Of a stretch of 10,582 bases of DNA, positions 6,343 through 10,582 are shown one piece after another. The translations under genes and the position numbers were made by a program. Under the pieces are notes generated by a model. It had not been told where the DNA came from. It ran no database searches and saw nothing but the letters and a program-made list of their open reading frames with translations. The DNA comes from an uncultured Clostridium sp. GTDB taxonomy: Bacteria > Bacillota > Clostridia > TANB77 > CAG-508. Each line of letters begins with the position of its first letter. The stretch's first letter is position 1. Location: positions 1-10,582 of the forward strand of contig USOM01000014.1 in the NCBI GenBank assembly GCA_900556345.1, given 5' to 3'.

Positions 6343-8563
6343 TTGGAACTTACAGGAGAGATACTAGGAATAATATACCAAAATGAAATAAACAGCTATA
6401 CAATAGCTGAAATATATGCAAATGAGCTAGAAAAAATAGAAACAATAGTAGGCTATTTACCATTTATTACCGAAGGAGACGAGGTAAAACTAATAGGAAA
6501 AATAGTAGAACATAAAGAATATGGTGAACAATTTAAGGTAGATTCATTTGAAAAATTAATGCCACAATCGTTAGAAGCACTAGAAAGATACTTGGGCAAT
6601 GGTACAATTAAAGGAGTTGGGCCTGCAACTGCAAGAAAAATTGTTGAAACATTTGGAGACGAAACTTTAGATATATTAAAATATGACCCATCAAAGCTTC
6701 AAAATATAAGAGGAATAAGTAGTGAAAGAGCTTTAGAAATTGCAGAAAGCTTTATGGAAAGTTGGGGAGTTTGGCAAATTGTCGAGTTTTTAAAAAAATT
6801 CAATATTGGAATTGAAAATGCCAAAAGAATATATGATAAGTTAGGTGCAATGGCAATTGAAACAATAGAAGAAAATCCTTATGTTTTAATTGATTTAGTA
6901 AGAGGTGTTAATTTTAAACAAATAGATGATATGGCACTAAAACTTGGAATAGAAGCAGAGAGCTTAAAAAGAATTACAAGTGGTATTAAATATGCTTTAA
7001 TTCAAATTTCATATAATGGTCATTCATGCACAATTTTACAGAATTTAGAGGAATTTGTAATAAATTTGTTGGGGATAAGTATAGATGATGTAGAAAGCGG
7101 AATTATCCATCTAAAAGCAAAAGGTGAAATTGTTATTGAGGATAGAGATGATGATACAGAATGGGTGTATCTAGAGAGTTTTTATAATACAGAAGTTGCA
7201 ATTTGCAATAGATTAAATAAATTAGATGAAACTGAGAATTCAAAAAAAGTTAAAGGCATAAAAAATGAAATGAAAAGAGTTGAAAAGGAGAACGGGATAG
7301 AATTATCGGAAAAGCAAAAAGAAGCGGTGCAAGCTGTTAATGATAATAATGTAACAATTATAACAGGTGGACCAGGTACAGGAAAAACAACAATTATAAA
7401 ATCTATTATAGAAATTTACATTAAACAAAACAACAAAATAGTTTTGGCAGCACCAACAGGAAGAGCAGCTAAAAGGATGACAGAAATGACTGGAATTGAG
7501 GCAAGTACATTACACAGATTGCTAGAAATTGGAAAAATAAATGATGATGGTTTATACAAAAAAAGTCAAGATTATCAAGGAGCTCCAATTGATGCGGATA
7601 TTGTAATTGTAGATGAGATGTCAATGGTAGATATGTTTTTAATGAATTATTTATTACAGTCAGTATATCTTGGAACAAAACTTGTATTAGTAGGAGATAG
7701 TGACCAATTGCCATCAGTAGGGCCAGGAAGTGTACTTCAAGATATAATAGAATCAGGAAAGATTACAACCATTCATTTAGATAAAATTTTTAGGCAGGCA
7801 GCAAAAAGTAAAATAATTGTAAATGCACACAGAATAAATGAGGGAGAAGGATTTGTATCAAAAGAAGAAATGGAAGAAGATTCGAAAAGTGATTTTTTCT
7901 TTATAAATGAAGGCGCGCAAGAAAAAATGCTAGAACAAGTAATATCATTATGCTCAGGAAGATTAAAGAAATTTGGAAATTATGATTTTTTCGAGAACAT
8001 ACAAGTTCTTACACCAACAAAAAAAGGAATGCTAGGAACAAAAGAATTAAACAAATCGTTACAAGAAGTTCTAAATCCTGCTACAGAAAAAAAGAAGGAG
8101 AGAAACACTGGAAACACAATTTATAGAGTTGGAGACAGAATAATGCAAGTAAAAAACAACTATGATATTTACTGGGAAAGACGCATTGGAAACGAAACAG
8201 GAACTGGTGTGTTTAATGGAGAGTTTGGAACAATTTTAGACATAGATGAAAAAGAAAAAAATGTAGAAATAAAATTTGATGATGACAAAATTGCATGGTA
8301 TCAATTTAATGATTTAGACCAAATAGAACATAGCTACAGTATAACAATTCACAAAGCACAACGGAAGCGAATTTGATGTTGTTGTTATGTGTATTCCAAG
8401 AGCAGCTCCAATGTTACTTACTCGTAATTTGCTTTATACTGGTATTACAAGAGCAAAGGAACTTTTAATTGTTATTGGAGACAGTAGGACAATTGGTTTT
8501 ATGATTGGTAATGTTGATAGTAGAAAGAGAAATACTGGACTTAAGTATAAGTTAGAAAAGTAG
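6343..8563 (+). CDS. recD2: ATP-dependent RecD2-type DNA helicase; frame broken by one extra C at 8362
   Basis: Dropping C8362 gives a 739-residue superfamily 1B 5'-3' helicase of the RecD2/YrrC family, which acts in DNA repair without RecBC. An N-terminal OB-like region (about 1-75) and tandem helix-hairpin-helix segments (about 80-200, including NGTIKGVGPATARKI) precede the motor. Walker A is GGPGTGKTT (342-350), motif II DEMSMVD (424-430), motif III GDSDQLPSVG (451-460), FRQA is at 483-486 and GDRIMQVKNNYD at 598-609. The frame breaks inside motif VI after HKAQ (670-673): the zero frame reads CGG AAG CGA ATT and stops at TGA 8374-8376 (677 residues). The +1 frame continues GSEFDVVV and LLTRNLLYTGITRAKELL, the expected family C-terminus, to TAG 8561-8563. 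The truncated form lacks the end of motif VI and should be inactive. The start is TTG. A sequencing error, a recent mutation or recoding are the alternatives. Confidence 0.9.
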
Positions 8564-8574
8564 AAATTTTTCGT

Positions 8575-8614
8575 ATTGGGACCGTTTCTTTTCGCGAAAA
8601 GAAACGGTCCCAGT
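8575..8614. repeat. REP-like perfect palindrome after recD2
   Basis: The 34-base segment 8578-8611 is a perfect palindrome with 17-base arms meeting at CG|CG (left arm GGGACCGTTTCTTTTCG). An outer T-A pair, one G-T mismatch and a further A-T pair extend it to 8575-8614. It begins 11 bases after the restored recD2 stop. No T-run follows, so it is a poor classical terminator. It is the second member of the family seen at 4566-4636. Confidence 0.85.
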
Positions 8615-8672
8615 GGAAAAAGAAACGATCTTTTCACGAAAGGAAACGGTCCCAATGAAAAAAGAAACGATC
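8587..8672. repeat. Two tandem copies of a 42-bp unit containing the REP-like arm
   Basis: Unit 1 (8587-8628) and unit 2 (8629-8670) differ at only four positions, and TC (8671-8672) begins a third copy. Each unit holds GAAACGGTCCC and AAAGAAACGATC. The block overlaps the palindrome at 8575-8614 and fills the gap between recD2 and the pyrB promoter. There are only two units and no spacers, so it is not a CRISPR array. Confidence 0.85.
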
Positions 8673-8689
8673 TCTATCAGCAAAAATGC

Positions 8690-8719
8690 TTGACAACCAC
8701 TAACAAAATGTAATAAAAT
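8690..8719 (+). promoter_or_regulatory. Sigma-A promoter of pyrBI
   Basis: Consensus -35 TTGACA (8690-8695), an 18-base spacer and -10 TAAAAT (8714-8719). Transcription would begin about 20 bases before the pyrB ATG (8745), which has the ribosome binding site AAGGAGG just upstream. The leader is too short for a PyrR-type attenuator or a riboswitch. Confidence 0.8.
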
Positions 8720-8744
8720 AAGAAAAAATTAAGGAGGAACCAAA

Positions 8745-9659
8745 ATGAAACATTTAATCGATATCAAAGAATTATCAGTAGAAGAAATAGACGAATTAAT
8801 CAAAGTAGCCAAGAATATAATTGCACATCCTAATGAATATCATGAAAAGTGCAAATATAAGAAATTGGCTACTTTATTTTTTGAACCAAGTACAAGGACA
8901 AGACTAAGTTTTGAGGCTGCAATGATGGAACTTGGAGGAAATGTAATAGGATTTTCAGAAGCATCATCTAGTTCAGCATCAAAAGGAGAAAGTGTATCAG
9001 ATACAGTAAAAATTGTGGGAGGATATAGTGATATAATAGCAATGAGACATCCAAAAGAGGGAGCACCACTTGTTGCATCTTTGAAATCAGATGTTCCAAT
9101 AATAAATGCTGGAGATGGAGGACATAATCATCCAACACAAACCTTAACAGATTTATTAACAATATCTTGTGAGAAAAATAGATTAGACAATTTAACAATA
9201 GGATTATGTGGAGACTTAAAATTTGGTAGAACAGTACATTCATTAATTACAGCAATGTCAAGATATAAAAACATAAAATTTGTACTAATCTCACCTGAAG
9301 AATTAAAATTACCTGAATATGTAAAAGAAGATATATTAGATAAAAATAATATTCAATATGTTGAAACAAATGATATAGAAGAATACCTAGGAGATTTGGA
9401 CATTTTATATATGACAAGAGTTCAAAAAGAGAGATTCTTTAATGAAGAGGATTATTTAAGATTAAAAGATTATTACATATTAAATAAAGAAAAATTAGAA
9501 AAAGCTAAAAAGGACTTATGCATATTACATCCATTACCAAGAGTTAATGAAATTTCTGTAGAAGTAGATGATGACCCAAGAGCTTGCTACTTTAAACAAG
9601 CAAGATACGGAAAATATATAAGAATGGCACTTATTTTGAAATTATTAGATATAAAATAG
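8745..9659 (+). CDS. pyrB: Aspartate carbamoyltransferase, catalytic subunit
   Basis: This 304-residue enzyme joins carbamoyl phosphate and L-aspartate to give N-carbamoyl-aspartate, the committed step of pyrimidine synthesis, in the cytoplasm. The carbamoyl-phosphate site STRTR is at 49-53. K80 in the SSSSASKGES loop matches the lysine supplied by the neighbouring chain of the trimer. R101 (RHP), H129 and Q132 (HPTQ), R162, R225 (MTRVQKERF) and the HPLPR loop (262-266) match the known active-site residues of the E. coli enzyme. Length and start are normal. The pyrI ribosome binding site overlaps the stop, so the two subunits are made together and should form the allosteric holoenzyme. No frame damage is seen. 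Confidence 0.97.
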   Translation: MKHLIDIKELSVEEIDELIKVAKNIIAHPNEYHEKCKYKKLATLFFEPSTRTRLSFEAAMMELGGNVIGFSEASSSSASKGESVSDTVKIVGGYSDIIAMRHPKEGAPLVASLKSDVPIINAGDGGHNHPTQTLTDLLTISCEKNRLDNLTIGLCGDLKFGRTVHSLITAMSRYKNIKFVLISPEELKLPEYVKEDILDKNNIQYVETNDIEEYLGDLDILYMTRVQKERFFNEEDYLRLKDYYILNKEKLEKAKKDLCILHPLPRVNEISVEVDDDPRACYFKQARYGKYIRMALILKLLDIK

Positions 9660-9669
9660 GAGGATATAG

Positions 9670-10086
9670 ATGAATATAGATAGTATAAAAAATGGTATCG
9701 TAATAGACCATATACAAGCGAAAATGGGACTTGAAATATATGATGTATTAAATTTAGGCGAGTTAGATTGTTCTGTTGCTATTATTACAAATGCAAGAAG
9801 TAAGAAAATGGGAAGAAAAGATATTATAAAAATTGATAGAGCTATTGATTTGGATTTAGATATATTAGGATATTTAGACCCTAATATTACAGTAAATATT
9901 ATAAAAGATGATGTAAGAGTTGAAAAATATCATGTTGAACTTCCAAAGGAGATTAAAAATATTATAAAATGTAAAAATCCAAGATGTATTACGTCTTGTG
10001 AACAAGAGTTAGATCAGATTTTTGTTTTGGCAGATAAGGATAAGAAAAAATATCGTTGCAAATATTGTGAGGCATTGAGCGAATGA
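9670..10086 (+). CDS. pyrI: Aspartate carbamoyltransferase, regulatory subunit
   Basis: This 138-residue regulatory chain binds nucleotide effectors in its N-terminal domain (about 1-95) and contacts PyrB through a C-terminal zinc domain. The four zinc ligands are C101 and C106 (CKNPRC) and C130 and C133 (CKYC), the spacing found in E. coli PyrI. The N-terminus (GIVIDHIQA, then LDLDILGYLDPNITVNII) is typical. It starts 10 bases after pyrB, with AGGAGG overlapping the pyrB stop. The sequence alone does not show which nucleotides inhibit or activate it. No terminator is visible downstream, so the next gene may be cotranscribed. Confidence 0.96.
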   Translation: MNIDSIKNGIVIDHIQAKMGLEIYDVLNLGELDCSVAIITNARSKKMGRKDIIKIDRAIDLDLDILGYLDPNITVNIIKDDVRVEKYHVELPKEIKNIIKCKNPRCITSCEQELDQIFVLADKDKKKYRCKYCEALSE

Positions 10087-10139
10087 TTTTGAATTAATTA
10101 TAGAAAAAAGCATATATAAATACGAGGAGGGATTTATAT

Positions 10140-10582
10140 ATGTTTTTTTCGAAAAATAAATTTCTAAATTTTCAAATTTTTAGTACAATTTTTACCTGGA
10201 TTTTAGGGACGATTTTGCATTTTACATATGAATGGTCAAATGAAAATTCAATTGTTGCAATATTTTCAGCTATTAATGAGAGTACGTGGGAACATTTAAA
10301 ATTGTTATTTTTTCCAATGCTTATAACTACAATTATTGGGTATTTTTATTTAAAACCTAAAGAAGATTATAAAAATTTTTTATGTGCTAAAACATTAGGA
10401 ATTTTAGCATCTTTATCATTTGTGGTTGTATTTTTTTATACTTATACTGGAATTATAGGAACAAATTTTGCTGTTCTAGATATCGGTAGTTTTTTTGTAG
10501 GTGTTCTCTTAGGGGAGTTTGTATCTTATAAAATGACATTAAGTATGAAGTGTTGTAATAAGTGGAGTGCAGTAATTGTATT
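10140..10582 (+). CDS. DUF6512-like integral membrane protein (3' end outside the window)
   Basis: An open frame from ATG 10140 runs off the window after 147 codons. GAGGAGGG lies about 8 bases upstream, giving a strong start. The visible part has hydrophobic segments at about 13-30, 56-70, 85-105 and 110-130. The conserved stretch SAINESTWEHLKLLFFP (about 43-59), following HFTYEWS, is what I recall from the small clostridial membrane family DUF6512, whose function is not known to me. It lies 53 bases after pyrI on the same strand with no terminator between, so it may be part of the pyrBI transcript, but a role in pyrimidine metabolism would be speculation. Confidence 0.75.
   Translation, partial: MFFSKNKFLNFQIFSTIFTWILGTILHFTYEWSNENSIVAIFSAINESTWEHLKLLFFPMLITTIIGYFYLKPKEDYKNFLCAKTLGILASLSFVVVFFYTYTGIIGTNFAVLDIGSFFVGVLLGEFVSYKMTLSMKCCNKWSAVIV

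Noticed and set aside
8374..8376. In-frame TGA of recD2 read as selenocysteine or tryptophan
   Set aside because: Family similarity is lost already at the CGG four codons earlier and resumes in the +1 frame, so a frame change explains the data and a read-through does not.
8587..8672. CRISPR array
   Set aside because: There are only two directly abutting 42-base units with no unique spacers, and no cas genes are present.
8620..8744. PyrR-type attenuator or riboswitch before pyrB
   Set aside because: The consensus promoter places the transcript start about 20 bases from the ATG, and the upstream hairpins lie before the promoter.
1..10582. DGR template repeat or reverse transcriptase inside the window
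   Set aside because: No second copy resembling 1868-2011 and no RT-like protein was found on either strand; all other open frames are accounted for or are shadows.

Overview
The base composition is strongly AT-rich and the window carries an oxygen-sensitive four-subunit pyruvate:ferredoxin oxidoreductase, a RecD2-type helicase, a Cys4-zinc PyrI and strong AAGGAGG-type ribosome binding sites. Together these point to an anaerobic low-GC Firmicute, most likely a gut-type clostridium. No phage, plasmid or CRISPR genes are present.

Layout. Bases 1-306 are AT-rich non-coding DNA with a promoter for a surface-protein gene (307-2014, + strand). That protein has a type IV prepilin-like N-terminus and a C-type-lectin/formylglycine-generating-enzyme-like C-terminus. 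Its last ~48 codons have the composition and codon pattern of a diversity-generating retroelement (DGR) variable region, but no reverse transcriptase or template repeat lies in the window. A perfect bidirectional terminator (2055-2088) separates it from the convergent por operon, which is read on the - strand from 5222 to 2098 in the order porC-porD-porA-porB. A 24-bp perfect-arm palindrome sits inside this operon between porC and porD. Near-consensus divergent promoters at 5253-5281 (-) and 5335-5363 (+) drive por and a monocistronic four-helix membrane protein of unknown function (5393-6193), which ends in two hairpins. Next comes recD2 (6343-8563, TTG start), then a palindromic and tandem repeat block of the same family as the por palindrome. 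The last block is a promoter, pyrB, pyrI and the start of a DUF6512-like membrane protein that runs off the window.

The most unusual signal is that two unrelated genes, the prepilin/lectin gene and recD2, are each broken by one extra base, and both lesions look the same. A single C is inserted directly before a GGA glycine codon, giving NNA-C-GGA, so the zero-frame codon becomes CGG. Everything else in both genes is intact. By my reading CGG occurs in frame at only two other places in the window, both in the unknown membrane protein. This is either a context-specific sequencing or assembly artefact, two coincident recent mutations, or +1 recoding at CGG. The sequence alone cannot decide.

Functionally, PorABCD links pyruvate to acetyl-CoA and reduced ferredoxin, PyrBI makes carbamoyl-aspartate for pyrimidine synthesis, RecD2 is a DNA-maintenance helicase, and the prepilin/lectin protein is a likely hypervariable surface binder. 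No shared pathway joins them.
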